This document shows, one piece after another, positions 22,020 through 35,880 of a stretch of DNA of 64,000 nt. Location: the NCBI GenBank assembly GCA_026874595.1, contig CM049314.1:36561229-36625228 (forward strand). Reading direction: 5' to 3'. The notes beneath the pieces were generated by a model. It was not told where the DNA came from. It saw nothing but the letters and a program-made list of their open reading frames with translations, and did not search any database. This DNA is from Sipunculus nudus. Taxonomy: Eukaryota; Annelida; Sipuncula; Golfingiida; Sipunculidae. Each line of letters begins with the position of its first letter. Positions within the stretch are counted from its first letter, which is position 1. The translations under genes and the position numbers were made by a program.

Positions 22020-23825
22020 ACATCATTTGTCTCTGTATCATCAAAAGACTACGAAGCAGTCCATCAGTGATAACCGCTTATTGTGGTCGCCCGCCGTGTA
22101 TCACTCGCACACAATTGCCAGGTCCGCATAGCAGGGACAAATTATCTGATTTTCCTATAACTATGTCGACTCAGGCTTTATACGTGCGTCAAATTATATT
22201 ATCTTCTTTTTTAGGCTGCCTCTGCCGCAGTGATGCAATGAGGTTCTCACAATGTGCAAAGAACCGCGAACACCTATTAAATGTGCTTAAGGCTAGTGTA
22301 TCGCTATGCTTGAGCGGTTAGCGTGTGAGCACGCCATGGTTAACATGGAGAATTCACTCCACACTGCGGTCTTATGACACTTGTTGACTTTTATCAACTC
22401 ATGACAAATCGCGGCTCGGTAATAAGTCTTCCAAAGCCCCCGGAAAGCAGGAAAACCCCAGACAGTTTATTAACCAGGAAATTTACCACAAATTATGTAT
22501 ACTTGTTTATATTGAATACAAAATTAAAGCGTACCAGTTGGTGACAGGAGCGAGGTTTTATCAACGCCCACTTTCGTATTTTCTTTTCATGATTTTATTG
22601 GTTAGTATAAATTTCTTTCCCAAGGGAAAAAAACTGCAGTTATTTCTACATATTTTATAAATCAGTTATATATAAATGTATATGTAAATTCATTATTATT
22701 TTCAACATATATGTAGTTATCCGTATGTAAATGTGTGTTATGTTGAAAATATTTTTGAATTTCCCAGTAACGGACATAAGTAAATTTATTCGGTGAAATC
22801 TAATTTTCTTTAATTTGAATATTTGAATTGTTGGGGGCAAAATTAGTGTTGATTTTTTTTCAAGAGAGTACTTTTAATTCTACCCAGAATTAGTCTTAAT
22901 AATATTTTATTAATATAAATGTTATTATTATTATTTTAATAATTATTATTATAATTATAATTATATTTATGATGATGATGATGATTATTATTATAATTAT
23001 TATCTCAACGACATTGCTTAGGCAAACCCGAATTTCAACAAATTCGCCCATGTCATACCGTATAAGCATGGCTTTCCTAATTCCTTAAAGATTAATATTT
23101 TAATACGAAGTTTGTCCATGGATAAGTTTTAAATCCTATCCGGCTTCATTATTGCTTATTGAAATATGTTAAGGCTAACTTCACAGCCAACTTAAATGTG
23201 CTCGAGTTTATAAATCTTGCGAAAATGTTTATGAGGAAATACTATATTTTTTAAAATGTCAACATTCTTATATAATATAATCTTATTATCATAATTATTA
23301 TGATTAATATTATATTCCTCATTAAGAACAAAAATTTATATTTGGAGAAAAGGGAGAAATGAGGTAAGTTAATTACTATGTAACTTTAAATTGCAGTATA
23401 TCCTTTTTGTGTGCTAGAAATTAAAGCGTTATAAAAAATAGCAAAGGGCTCATATCTTAATATCTCTATATGCGTACATATATATATATATAGTGTATGA
23501 TTAAAGGTCATAAATGAAAACTTCCACTCACAATATTGCAAATGGCATCGGTTTATGGGTGTGATAAAAAATGATGTCATACTTGTATGGAAATAATGTA
23601 AAATAATTAAATAATTATGAAAAGGGAATTTTCAAAAGTTTAATCTTGAGTACAAACCAGGTATAAAAATAGTTATAAATTGTCTCTTTAATAATGATCC
23701 AGTTATGGCAGCCGGAGCTCTCTAAAAGCGGCTATATTGTCGACTTCAGAGATATGAATTGAGAATAAAAATCATGTCGTATGAATCATCATCAACATAA
23801 CGGTTATTGCATGTAGACTGCGAAT
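22020..23825. other. 5' flank of the zinc-finger gene, AT-rich
   Basis: Contains no supported gene. Near 22296-22385 there is a degenerate tRNA-like stretch (GAGCGGTTAGCG followed by GAGAATTCACTCC) that may be an old SINE. At about 22970-22990 there is a (GAT)n/(TTA)n run. The rest is AT-rich. Confidence 0.35.
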
Positions 23826-23829
23826 AAAC

Positions 23830-24460
23830 AGTGACTGGGGGATAATAAAGAAAACCCGTTTGTCTTAGGTGCAGCAGGCCTCGCTCCTTCACTTATTTCT
23901 AAGGGCCGCCCCGGTGCAAACAGAAGCAATATCGAATTAATCCGCGTGATTGCGAGCGCTTTCCGAGCTGTAATGAGGCTTGTCGGGGCGCACGCACTTG
24001 CAAGACAAAGATAATGAACGTTTTAACTGTTGTTGTCAATCGGACAATCATTTAATTAGCAGGAGCTAGCGCCTCTAACGAGGCAACGCGCATTGCGTGC
24101 GCGCCGGGACACAGCTAGTTAGCAGACGACATTTACAATTCGCGCCGGCGGGCCGTCTGGCGGGAGTTGGTGGGCGTGCGCTGCATGGGGAGAGGGTGGA
24201 CCTCAACCGCGGGGAGTGTGGAGAAAGAGCTGAGATTTACTCGTTCCATCTTGTAACTGTTCCTTTAAATCTCCTCTCCCTAACCAAAGGGTCACTTGTT
24301 ATTCTATTCTCTCCATATGTTGCCCTTACTGTGACGTTCGCGCGTTTGTCTGTCCAAAGTTTTCCCGCCTTTGTTACTTACAGGCGTGTGGAGGGACTCG
24401 AGCCACCTTTTGTTTCGAACCGTTGTCCTAAAAGCACGCGGCAATTAAGTGGCGCGCGAG
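23830..24460. promoter_or_regulatory. CpG-rich island, candidate promoter or enhancer
   Basis: A 600-bp block of GC-rich, CpG-containing, non-repetitive sequence about 2 kb upstream of the zinc-finger coding region. It contains homeodomain-type words (CATTTAATTAGC, GTAATGAGG), GC-box-like GGGGCG and CGCGCGCC stretches. A 141-codon plus-strand frame crosses it but looks incidental. Its position and composition fit the promoter/5' exon or a proximal enhancer of the minus-strand gene; that is inference. Confidence 0.4.
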
Positions 24461-24849
24461 GAGGACGTATATATAGGCCTATATTGCACGAAATGTCCAT
24501 GCAACGAATTTTATTTTTTTAGATTTAAAATAATATAATTCTTTCATGAAGAAAGTTAATGTTAGTTTATGACAGGTTTGGCTAATTCCTTATCTCTAGG
24601 ATTAACCCGGATAAACCAGCTTAACGGGTAACTGTGATTTATATTCGAGAACAAAATTAATATGACGATCTGTTGAAGCCACACTCTCTGCGCTTGAACT
24701 CGGGCACGTTGGAAGCACTGACTTCAGAGAACCGGATTATAGCTCTCCAGTTGTCATCCAAAGGCTCTTTCATGTGTTCCATAAATCAGTAAATTAAATT
24801 AACAATTAACACAGTTAATGGTTTGTAGGAGAAGCCATGCCCCGGATAA

Positions 24850-24970
24850 ATTTAAAATATTCCGCCGAGTCAAGATGTCAATATAACATCACGTGACGTT
24901 GGTAATAATTCGCTGTTGCTTCAGTGACAGCCTCGTTCATTTCAGAGTCCTCGTAATTACATGCTGTCAA
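24850..24970. promoter_or_regulatory. Short complex island with E-box and homeodomain words
   Basis: Contains ATCACGTGACGT, CAGTGACAGCC and GTAATTACATGCTGTCAAA, words that resemble bHLH, Meis/TGIF-type and homeodomain sites, within about 100 bp of balanced sequence. A candidate regulatory element only. Confidence 0.2.
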
Positions 24971-25274
24971 ACTAGAAAATACGTGTGCATGGCTGCCAAT
25001 TTGGTAATTTGGGTAATTTGAGTCAGTGTTTTTCTATACATGCCGCATATACATTGTTATCATGTAAAATATTCCTAATTCAAATTCGCAGGTTAACATG
25101 CATAATAAGAAAAAAAAATACTGCGTGATGCTTTGTCATGTATAAGAAAGTTACAACGGACTTTATTTAATTTTAAGCTTTTTAATTTCTTTTACAAGGG
25201 CACGGTCTTGTTGCAGACTGCTTGTGTTTTCCTGACAGACAAACATAAAACATAGTCTGACCAGAAGGTCATTG

Positions 25275-25280
<6 letters not shown>

Positions 25281-25344
<64 letters not shown>

Positions 25345-25350
25345 GTATGG
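25281..25350. repeat. (TA)n followed by (GTAT)n
   Basis: About 26 TA units grading into GTAT units. The GTAT run is duplicated as part of the adjoining tandem duplication. Confidence 0.9.
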
Positions 25351-25565
25351 AAAAAAATCAATTGTTAAAATTTAATTACAATTAAATAACTGAAATGTTT
25401 ATGAAACAAGGATCATTATACAGTAAACTTAACAATATATATATATAACAATATATATATGTATGTATGTATGTATGGAAATAAATCAATAGTTAAAATT
25501 TAATTACAATTAAATAACTGAAATTTTTATGAAACAAGGATCATTATACAGTAAACTTAACAATA
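25333..25565. repeat. Recent tandem duplication, unit about 128 bp
   Basis: The stretch beginning with the GTAT run and ending AGTAAACTTAACAATA is repeated once at an offset of 128 bp (for example GTATGG at 25345 and 25473) with only a few differences, implying a recent event, probably slippage at the microsatellite. Confidence 0.85.
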
Positions 25566-26376
25566 GTATAATAATTATAAATTACAACTATGACGATCTC
25601 ACTTTTAAAACAAAGTGGCCGAAATAAATCGAAGTCATTATACATATTGTGAAGTTAAATGACATCCACAAATATTTGTAACAATTGGACTTCGTGCATG
25701 AGGGAATGTTCGCACACTTTTAGGGTTAAGGTTGCAGTACATAGTATAATAAATTATGATATATCTCAACATATAAAACTCAGCTGAACATTAGGATTTA
25801 ATATCTATCGAGTGATAATATATATTTTATTACTTAAATCGATTTTATGATTAAACATTAATTATTTGGTTGGTAATCGATTTTCACTGTGTGTGAAATT
25901 AAAATTTAGCACGAAATCGTTTCCTCATTCTCATATTCTCTTAATTTAAATGAGAGAAAACACCTTTTACATTTATAATATTCGCACACGTATATATACA
26001 CACGTGTCCGTTAATAAATAAATATTATAGTATAAAATAAAATATAATTATATATGTATATATATCTGTTTATATATACATTAACTTAGATTCATAAATA
26101 AAAATATATGTATTTGATTCTTTACGCGTTCGTTATACGACATATATATCCTTGCTTTTTCTTTTAAGTTTCCGTTATTTAATTTGTTTAAATAAATATA
26201 TTTATAAACATTAAATCAGTTTTACTCTATACTCATGCATGCACAAAAAGGTTTTGAAAATAGAAATGATAAAAATGCGTGATTTTCCAAGACAAAAAGG
26301 AAAACTAGAATAAAAGTCAAATGACTAAACCATGCGTGCATGCAGTATATGTTCTGTCTGTTTAATACATTTATCC

Positions 26377-26419
<43 letters not shown>

Positions 26420-26504
26420 GATCATTACATATTATTCTTTTTAATTGTGCTTTCCTTAAACAATGTTAATATGTAATAAAGATTTGTGTGAAATACTTTG
26501 TTGT

Positions 26505-26555
<51 letters not shown>

Positions 26556-26863
26556 TTATGATTTGATTTCCCATATCAATATTACGCACCACGAAGGTTT
26601 TTTTTCAAATGAGATGCATTAGTATATATAAAACAGGTATTAATATTTTCCATTATTTTTACATATATACTCTATACTCATACATATTGCATATCTATGT
26701 ATTTACATCAATACATCAGTATAACTGTAGTTAACACATTTCCTTAAACTAAAGCAACTCCAGCATCTGTGGTCAATCAATAAATTTCTATTTTTTTAAA
26801 TTAAACCTATTAATATGTTAAATGTCATCTTGAGTATAAAAAGAAACATACATAACACATTTA

Positions 26864-26897
<34 letters not shown>

Positions 26898-26909
26898 CTC
26901 TCTCTCTCT

Positions 26910-26988
<79 letters not shown>

Positions 26989-27529
26989 GAGAGAGAGGGA
27001 GAGAGAAAGAATATATAATATTTGGGGTAAGTTATATATACAAAAATACACTGTAAAAATACTCATTTTAAGAGTTTAAGTGTTCAAATTTTTTAAATCA
27101 AATTTTCAAAGAAACAAGGGTATGGACGTATAAGAAAACTTATGTTGAATATATCACATGCACATTTATGAGGATAAACCGTGGAACACTGAGAATTTAA
27201 AAAAAAGACACATTTATGGGAGATCAACAACCAATGGATTCTCTGATTAAATTTTACACATGCAGAAGGACATTATTTTCTACACTATTCGAAGAAGACA
27301 TCTTTCCCCAGTATAAAGGCTAAATTAAAGCTTGAATATATGTCATCATGGAGTTATAATATTATAACCCCATGGTACATCTACAACATCATAAAGTTTA
27401 ATGGGGGAAACAATTACATTAATCGACATAAACATTATATAGGGTAAAGGGTGGAACTATATTCTTACCTGCAAGGCAGGGGAAAGAACATCTTCTGTAT
27501 AATGGAAACCTGGTATCCTATATGGAGTC
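25566..27529. other. AT-rich, microsatellite-dense spacer
   Basis: (TA)n tracts at about 26381-26418, 26507-26553, 26867-26895 and 26915-26985, the last pair separated by (CT)n and followed by (GA)n. No gene seen. Confidence 0.6.
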
Positions 27530-28160
27530 GATTTTTAACGCGCGCTATTGGGTCGTCTGCTCACAAATGACGGAGTCTGTCGTTTGGCGTACTGTGCACG
27601 CGCCTGTCAACGCTCCGCACTAACGCGTTTTCCCGGTAAAACCCCGTTATCTGCTTGGAGTCTAGCGGAACACGCACGGGTAATCTTCAGCGCTAGGCAG
27701 ATAATAGGCGGCTGGGTTGACCAATGAGATGCGGCGGTTCTCCATTACTATCATTATTCGAACTGTAAGAAATCACTTGCCTGTCGGGTGATTTCCCATG
27801 CGAATCGTCACTGTCTCTTTGAAGGTATTCACCGATGCATCACTTCGCGAAATTGTTCCAGTCCATTTATTATTTTTTGGGCGATCACAAATTTGAACTC
27901 CCGGAGTTGAGCCCTGTGACCCTGCCATCCAGGGTAGCTTTAAGGAGCACTTGTATATCCCACGAAGGGCTAGCTTCGTTGAATTGTCACATCAGTAGCA
28001 AAGAAATCAGCTGGCATTTATTAACTCGCTGACATTTGATTTGGCAATAAACAGCTTGCGGCCCTGGCGTCTTCAATAGCAGCCTGTCATGTGAGTGTGG
28101 GAATGCCATGAGACAACAAAGCACTGCACCGCACAAACAGATCAGCGACAATTAGATTTT
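27530..28160. promoter_or_regulatory. GC-richer non-repetitive island, candidate regulatory element
   Basis: The block starts with CG-rich sequence (ACGCGCGC, GTGCACGCGC, ACGCGTTTTCCCGG) and includes an inverted CCAAT context (GACCAATGAGATGCGG) and a CAATAAAC word. A 65-codon frame at 27835-28032 is not convincing. It lies about 5.6 kb upstream of the zinc-finger coding region. Function is inferred from composition only. Confidence 0.3.
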
Positions 28161-29720
28161 CCTAGTATAACTTTTCGTGAGAATGAAAATCTGAGATAGA
28201 CCTGTTAAATTAGCTGTGGAACCTGCCGAGGTTTTTTAATAGATTAAGTGATACTAACGATGTATACACGATCGCTCATGCGTGTGGCCATAAAGACTCT
28301 AAAAATACAATCCCTGCACGGATCTCCCCCAAAACACGCCCTTCTCTCACGACACCCAAACATTTGAAACATACCCCGAGGAAACTATATGTGAATTTCT
28401 GTGTTGTACAATAAACCACGGTGTCACCTTGTAATTTGCAATATAATTTGCCAATGAATGAACATATTAACGGAAATATTATTTATTCTGTTGATTATTA
28501 TGTTAGCGTGGTCATAAATATGGAAAAAAATATTATAGTGTAGCCGAGGCCCCAGGAATGACGTTTGCCTCTAGTGAAACACTTTGCAGAAAATTGGGAT
28601 TTGAATACCCCCGAGTTGTCGCACAGAAATGGGCCTCATATATTGAGAAAAAGTTTAAGATATTGAAAAACACCATGGTTTTAATGACTACAATGTGTAT
28701 GTGCATTTTAAATGAATATTAATGTGTTATCTTCGCAAAATAAAGAGTTTAAGCTTAAGTTATTATTATTCCGTTTAATAAGGACACGATATAAATATAC
28801 AGAACTGATGAAACAAAATATACAAAAATTAAGATTGAAAAATTTAAAACTGAAGGGAAATCGTCCACAGGAAGGGAATTTAAAGGAAAACAGAATTGCG
28901 GATTATTTTGAGTGACTAGGTATGAATAGGTATGCATAATAGTTATTGAACAGATGAATTTGTACAGGACATGCAGTGTCATATCTCTGACTTCAAAAAG
29001 TTCATTGGACATTTGGAACAATAAATACATTATAATGTGTATATGGTATGTAGAAGACTTCCAGAAGAGTATATATACATATATATTGATGACGGCCTGT
29101 ACAGGGTGGTAAATTATATATAATAGTATTTTATACCTTTGTTGGGACTTTTCTTTTTTCTCCCTCTCTTTCTATGTCTCATAGAATTGTGCGTTTTCTT
29201 TGTATTGAAACAAGAAAGGTTTCATCATTGACATCGTAGACTGAATTATGAAAATTACTAACAATACACAGTTACATTGTAACATGTATTAATAAAGGTT
29301 TAGTATAAATACATTTTTATCATTTTTATGCATGCAAGTAAATAATATACTCATCTGTCAGTTAAATATAGGGATAATTTAGATTTAAAATTTTCCTCAC
29401 TTTTGGGTCAAATTCTCACAAAGGTCAAATTCTCCTTTCACAAATGTGTATATATATATCTTGTAGAATTATCTTTATGAATACAAACATCTATATGCAA
29501 AAAATAAAAAATAAAATAATAACTCTTTATACTAAATATACTGGGTATACTGAATAAGTTTTGTAGAAAATTATATTATATAAGAATATGTATATAGAAT
29601 TAAACAATTTGGTCTTCACAGCCATGCGGTGTCGATCCCCTTCTGCATCATGATTATGTATCTAATACGTGATGTTTGTTTTACTTTATATTAAACATAG
29701 TTGTGTGTCTGTGAGACAAA
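28161..29720. other. AT-rich spacer
   Basis: No gene or element that I can support. The open frame at 28712-28915 is a Lys/Leu/Asn-rich AT translation. Confidence 0.4.
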
Positions 29721-29721
29721 C

Positions 29722-29722
29722 T

Positions 29723-29765
<43 letters not shown>

Positions 29766-30041
29766 AATCAGAACCGTTTCTTTATTTAAAGAGACGTTGC
29801 TATGATTATTTAAATATAATGTTATACCATATATATGAATATGATTATCTATGTCTGTAATTGATCGCGTGAATATATATGCATGTGTACTGCACCAACG
29901 CTGCATGTATCTGCATTTTTGGGAAGAATTATGTATATTCTCGGCATGTATGTTAGTCCGTATTTATATATACTGCATGCAAGCGGTCTCTCTGCATCAT
30001 CATCTAATTCTGTATATCCATTTGTATTAATTGATCGTAAA

Positions 30042-30111
<70 letters not shown>

Positions 30112-30171
30112 CACATACTTTATATAATTACAACTATTCTTTTCATAAATATATATATATATAAATACAAT

Positions 30172-30241
<70 letters not shown>
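29722..30241. repeat. Microsatellite cluster: (TA)n, (CT)n, (TA)n
   Basis: (TA)n at about 29724-29760, (CT)n at about 30041-30111 with small interruptions, and (TA)n at about 30174-30241. Long Ser-Leu and Tyr-Ile frames here are artefacts of the repeats. Confidence 0.9.
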
Positions 30242-30243
<2 letters not shown>

Positions 30244-30830
30244 TGATGTTTAAGATATACCTTATGACGATGGTAAACTGCACGTCGGCGTGAGAACGAC
30301 TCAGTGTCATATAAAGAGACACACCTGTATATATCACTGTTAACATCTGAATGTCTACATGCATGATGACATATCTATAACAAAGAGCTTTGTGTCGTAC
30401 CGTGCAGAGTAGTACCACGGCACTAAAGGAGGACACTCGTTTCAGGTGTACACTGTGGTTTACAGGCACTTTTACTTTCATATTCTTTTACTTTCTTTGA
30501 TATCCTATTTTCTGAGTTAATAAATTATATATGATTATATATATATGTGTGTGTTTATGTGTGTGAGTTGGGTCAAAAAGTTATCTTTTGGAAGTAACTG
30601 TAAGTTTCATACAATTACTGTTTTTTTTTTCTGATTGTGAAAAGAGATTTTATTTTTAATAAATCTTTGTATATTTCGACTCATTAACAAGTCATCAAAC
30701 TTTCAAAGTTATAAACGAAACGTCATCCGTTATCTGTTACAAATGTTCCTGAAAAAGAAATTTATGGACAGATTTTGATGATAATTTATGTCTAGAACAG
30801 TTTTAATGTAACGCACAAGAAACGACGCAG

Positions 30831-31305
30831 TTAAAGCTGCCCATTCACCTACTTTTTGAAAAAAATTATGTGATTTCTGGCTTCCTCTGCGTATATATAA
30901 TGATTTAAGGGTGATTTTGTTTGTGAAAATTTCTTACAAGGCCTTCCTTTAGGATGTGTGAACTTGTTTATCAACAACATGTTTGTAAACACAGTTATGT
31001 TGACTAACAGGAAAAAACATGTATACTAAGGTGGAAATTTGCATATATGCGGAGGTAGAAAGGTCACTTGTTGCAAAACGCCTTTTTTTAAAGCTCTGGT
31101 TTATCTGACTTGCTGCCAGATGCCCTTGTTGATTTGTTTTGATTATTTTGGCGGGCCCCCCCCCCATGTTACAATCACGTTGATATATAAAAAAAGCAGC
31201 CTGAGTGTGGTGATATCCATGTTTTCTGGCCTATTTATTTTAATAAAAACTCCAAGAGATTACCTTTAGTTTATGAAGGTCAGATAGGTGATTGGGTTCC
31301 TTTAA
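30831..31305 (+). mobile_element. TTAA-flanked MITE family R1, copy 2
   Basis: 475 bp between TTAA at 30831-30834 and TTAA at 31302-31305. It is homologous to 61416-61874 (same orientation) and 11477-11968 (opposite orientation). Inner landmarks common to all are GGTCACTTGTTGCAAAACGCC and AGGTCAGATAGGTGATT near the right end. Non-coding. Confidence 0.75.
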
Positions 31306-32157
31306 GTTTATTTTACCATTATTGATATAGAGAAACCAAGACCATTTTCATTCACTAGTATATAAGAGGAAATTTAAAATACCCGCCAGTTCCCAAATAT
31401 GCACCTGCAATAAGCACAGGTGTCACTTAATTGGGGCCGGACACAACTGACTTGTGATGCAACCATCGACACTTTCAATTTTAAGTTAGAACAGTGATAC
31501 AGGAAAAAAAAAAAAAACGGTTTTGAGTTAATGTCACGTTGTTTAATACTAACTCATTAAAAATTGGTTTGCTGTTACTGAATGGTTGCTTAGTATTGTG
31601 TACCGTTTAAAAAATTGAAATTTTTAAAAAATGTTAAAATTTCATATTTAAATGAATGTGAATTTTATAAACACTTATGCCATTAGATAGAGCTCTGTAC
31701 CAGGTTTAATTTTATATATACTTTATGGGGTCTAATAAGCATTTGAAACAGCCTTTATATTGATTTTGAATTTTTACCAGGGATGCTGCCTCAATAATTT
31801 TTCAGCACTTACGAACCATTAATCTAATGTGAGCCGGATCCAAGTAATATTTCGGATCTGGTGATCCAGAATGTTGACTTAAGTATATATGAGAGCTCTT
31901 CTGTTGATTTAATTCTTTTGAAATCAAATTAATTTATTTAATTTAAATATTGTGGAGACTGTAAACAGATCTCGCACCAACTTATGACCCATGCTGTTAC
32001 TTTGTAAATTATAATGTAAATGTCCTAAACATGCACATGCACAAACCGTTCATGCTATTTCTTTTATGAAAACCCAGAAGTACTTGTAATCGATTTCTTT
32101 TAATAGTAATGTTGTTTGTAACTTACTTTAAAAAGTATGCTGATATGTTGATAACCG

Positions 32158-32202
<45 letters not shown>

Positions 32203-32894
32203 TGATTGACATATTATGATTTATTCATATTGTAAAACAAATATATACCAATGAATACCTCCTGCGGGTTTCCGAATCTGAACCTATATAAATATAACAT
32301 AAATGCATGATATATACAAATCAAGTGGCCACATTCATTCAAAATTCAACACAGGAAACCGCAGTCAACCACAACAGTTTAAATAATGGCATGTCTACCG
32401 CCCCCAGGGTATAGATACAATAACATATAGTTCAACTTAGTAAAGATAGTTACCTCCAGAGTGTATAAATTGTTTAGCCTAAGGTAATGACTGCTTCTCT
32501 ATAAAAGCATTCAGAGAATAAACAAATTTAATATACAGGTGAATTCCCTAGAAGCAGGTATGTGTAAATATAAAGAAATATATAAAGATGCGCTTGGTGC
32601 ATGAAGACTATATAGATATAATATATGCAGTAGGGCTCCTGAATTACCTCTTGGGGTTAACTCTTGAAGCGTGGGATTTTCAGTGTAAAGGTATGGAAAT
32701 AAATTTGCTTCGGGGAAGACGCCATGTTTTATTGAATGTGCATACAACATGTCTTCTATTTCTCACATGCACTGGTCGTGCATGCACAATGAGTCCATGT
32801 ACTTCAAACGCTGTCAGATCATTTCTGGATGGCCTTAAATATTGTATTCACAAATATTAATTAACGGTAATTCGATACCATAATAATGGCTTGA

Positions 32895-32962
<68 letters not shown>

Positions 32963-33160
32963 GGTCACATATAATTATGTGATATTAATAATAGCTGGTA
33001 ATTATCAAATAAAATCTGCAGGACCTGTTTATGGCTATAATTACTTCATGCAGTATACACAAAAGACCAACATATATATGGATATTCGATACAATTAGCG
33101 ATCACTCTATATATATACACACTCACCTAGTTTCTTGTACATATATTCATTTATATAAAC

Positions 33161-33203
<43 letters not shown>

Positions 33204-33890
33204 GTATGTATAATTATACCTTGATAATATATGGTGGCATAAATACAAGAAGTCAAAGACGATTTTCCGACAAACATATCTCTATGTATATAGTTTTATG
33301 AGGCGTGTGGTTGGCTAAAACTTTATATTTATAAAGAAAATATATAATCGTACATATTTAGACACCCATTGCTGTGAAGAAAATCCACTTGAGAGTTCCC
33401 TCTGTTGAGCTTCATGTCGTGCGAAATGTAGGAGACAAAATATTTACATAACCTTAATCATTAAAATATAGTAGCTGTTATAATTAAATTAAATAATATA
33501 TTAAGCAGAAAGTATCAAGGTTAATTGTAGGATAATAGCCAAAATTATATACCTACATTTGCATATAATATAATAAAAGTTGGTGTAATTGTTACACATC
33601 ATAAAATGCAAGGAATATATAGTAATCTTGGTTTGATACTCTTCGAGTAAATTCATTTATAATTATAAATTATAATTATTTGTATATCTCTCCGAATTCT
33701 TTCATAATCTTAAGCTTTTGAAAATATATCTTTATTAACGAAGTAGAACAACTGAAATGTCGCACAAATTGCGTTCGGAATTATTATTAACAAGAATTAC
33801 CTGTTTGTTTAATGATGCTTTCTCTAATTTCCACGCATTCTAATTAATTTTCTCAAGTTATACAGACGGTATACTATATATAATCCGATA
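31306..33890. other. AT-rich spacer with dispersed-repeat remnants and microsatellites
   Basis: Parts of 31436-31890 resemble the repeat at 35690-35880 and 45118-45300 (shared TTGTGATGCAA and CGGATCTGGT words). (TA)n tracts lie at about 32162-32200, 32896-32957 and 33162-33200. No gene seen. Confidence 0.4.
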
Positions 33891-33894
33891 CAAC

Positions 33895-34660
33895 AGGTGG
33901 ACAGCGACTCCGCACTCTTTATCGCCCCGAATAACACCCGGCAGCGTCCATCTTTACGCGGAATGCGGATAAAAAGTTCCATGAAATTTCCCCCCGTGTG
34001 GGACCTGCCACCTAAATGTGACGCCAACAGTTTTAAATAATGTATGTCTAAATTGTGGGAACCCGTTTTAATTAAAGAGCAACCAAAAGGCAGCTTGACT
34101 TGCAGCGGGAGGTTCCTAAACGGGGGCCATCTGTCCGGTACGGGCTGCAAGCCTCGCCTCGGCTGCTCGGGCCTTCTACGGGTAAGCGTCCATTTTTCTC
34201 AACTGTGTCTGAGCGCGTCCGCCATTGTCCGCTCGAATTTTGATGGCGAGGGAAGGTGCGTGCAGTGGTGGGGCGGACAATAGTCAGGCCGACATATGTA
34301 ATAACATATATTATAATTTATAGCGGCCGATTTGACGTGGCCATAATAAGGCACTGCGCTATGTGGGAATAAGACCCCGGTGTTGCAGACGATAGCCCCG
34401 CCATTTTCCCGCCCGCGGGATCTTATCACGAAACTTTTGCCCTGGAGCGTTTGACTCGCGGCTTGCTCAAAGATGACTTTTCTTAACAGTAATAACGATT
34501 AAAGACTGCTGTTTTGTCCTCGCTAGTGATTTCTCATGTGCTAAATTCAAATATGATTATGCGGACAACAGCAGGCAATTAACTACGGCGTGAGAACGCA
34601 CGAGCGCAATCGTCTCGTGGCGGGAAAGTCCTAATTTTGCGGCCGCAACGTAACGTCTAA
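33895..34660. promoter_or_regulatory. Long GC-richer island, candidate enhancer or promoter
   Basis: About 750 bp of balanced, non-repetitive sequence, the largest such block in the left half. Features include two GTGGGAA words (Su(H)-like; 34055 and 34361), CCATCTTTACGCGG, TTTTAATTAAAG, a CArG-like CCATAATAAGG (34341) and CCGCCATTTTCCCGCC. Frames on both strands (33824-34150 minus, 34044-34283 plus) look incidental. The block resembles a developmental cis-regulatory module, 12 kb upstream of the zinc-finger gene; no function is proven. Confidence 0.35.
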
Positions 34661-35226
34661 ACACGTATCATGACTCAAAGAAACAAATAAGTTGCCCGGG
34701 TCCTTTGATTATGAAAGCAGTGCACATGGTATATTGATGCGGTTTTGATAACTACAACTGAGTATTGTTATAACATGAAAGTGATCGGTTCTCTTTTATT
34801 TCTTGTAGTTCTTTTTTTCTCATCCCGTGAAACTCTACGCACTTACAAATGCACATGCATATTTAGATATGCCATATGGAACAAATTATCACATTTTACT
34901 ACAAAATATATCTGATCGGCAATTGTGTCTCATTTCCGGAGAGAATATATTACAGCACTTGAAAGGATTAATCGCCTCAAATTTACAAATTCTCTGCATG
35001 TGTCTCAGTGTTAATTATCTCTATATAGGGAGGGTTGTAGCATTCTATCACGCACGTTCCGGCAATATATACACGTTCATTTGGCATTTGGGCTGCACCT
35101 TCCGGCCGCGGTTACGATGTATGGTGAAATTTTATTTTGGAAAGACGAGAAAAATAATTGTGAAGAAGTCAATAGGACGTAAAGTAATAACATTCCATTC
35201 CTTAACTGGCATGTATATATATATAA

Positions 35227-35296
<70 letters not shown>

Positions 35297-35390
35297 CCTC
35301 TGTTGGAATTCATCCTAGCATGCAGTTAACAAATATAACAGTGATAATAATGCAGTGGCATACATGTATATATAAATATATTGTAACATA

Positions 35391-35432
<42 letters not shown>

Positions 35433-35689
35433 TACAAGGGGTGTATATTGCATAAGTACATATAAGCTTTCATATATATGTCACTGAAGTACAATTTATT
35501 TGCACGCTCACAATCGGGTGCATGCTCGCTCCGCCGTAGGAATAACACGCAGGCTTGCGTAACCTTGGCACAAATCATGCAGGCCATATATATTTGTGAA
35601 AATGAACACCCTCAGTTTATATAAAAAAAAAATTTGTCTCCAATCAGTCTGCCCCCCCCCCCTTCCTCCTTTTCAGCTTTTTAACAGTT
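34661..35689. other. AT-rich spacer with long TA tracts
   Basis: (TA)n at about 35214-35294 and 35391-35428, a C-run at about 35652-35662. No supported gene. Confidence 0.5.
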
Positions 35690-35880
35690 TCGAATCTGAC
35701 CTGTGATGCAAACTTCATGCAGGTTGGTGGACCGTGATACAAATTTCTCATGGCGTTTCTAACCAGTATATTTACCTGAGCTTACAAATATACATATTAC
35801 ACACAAAAGACTTGTCAGGATAGTAATACTCCGGATCTGGTACTTCTGACTGTTGGCGATGGCTATCATGGCAAATGAGT
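35690..35880. repeat. Dispersed repeat R3, copy 1
   Basis: Shares GACCTGTGATG, ACAAATTTCTCATG and GGATCTGGTA words in the same order with 45145-45300, and more weakly with 31436-31890. It is interrupted at its right side by a LINE 3' end. Confidence 0.5.

Noticed and set aside
22296-22385. tRNA-like stretch (GAGCGGTTAGCG ... GAGAATTCACTCC)
   Set aside because: The A-box part is fair but the B box is poor and no cloverleaf closes; at best an old SINE, so not called as RNA.
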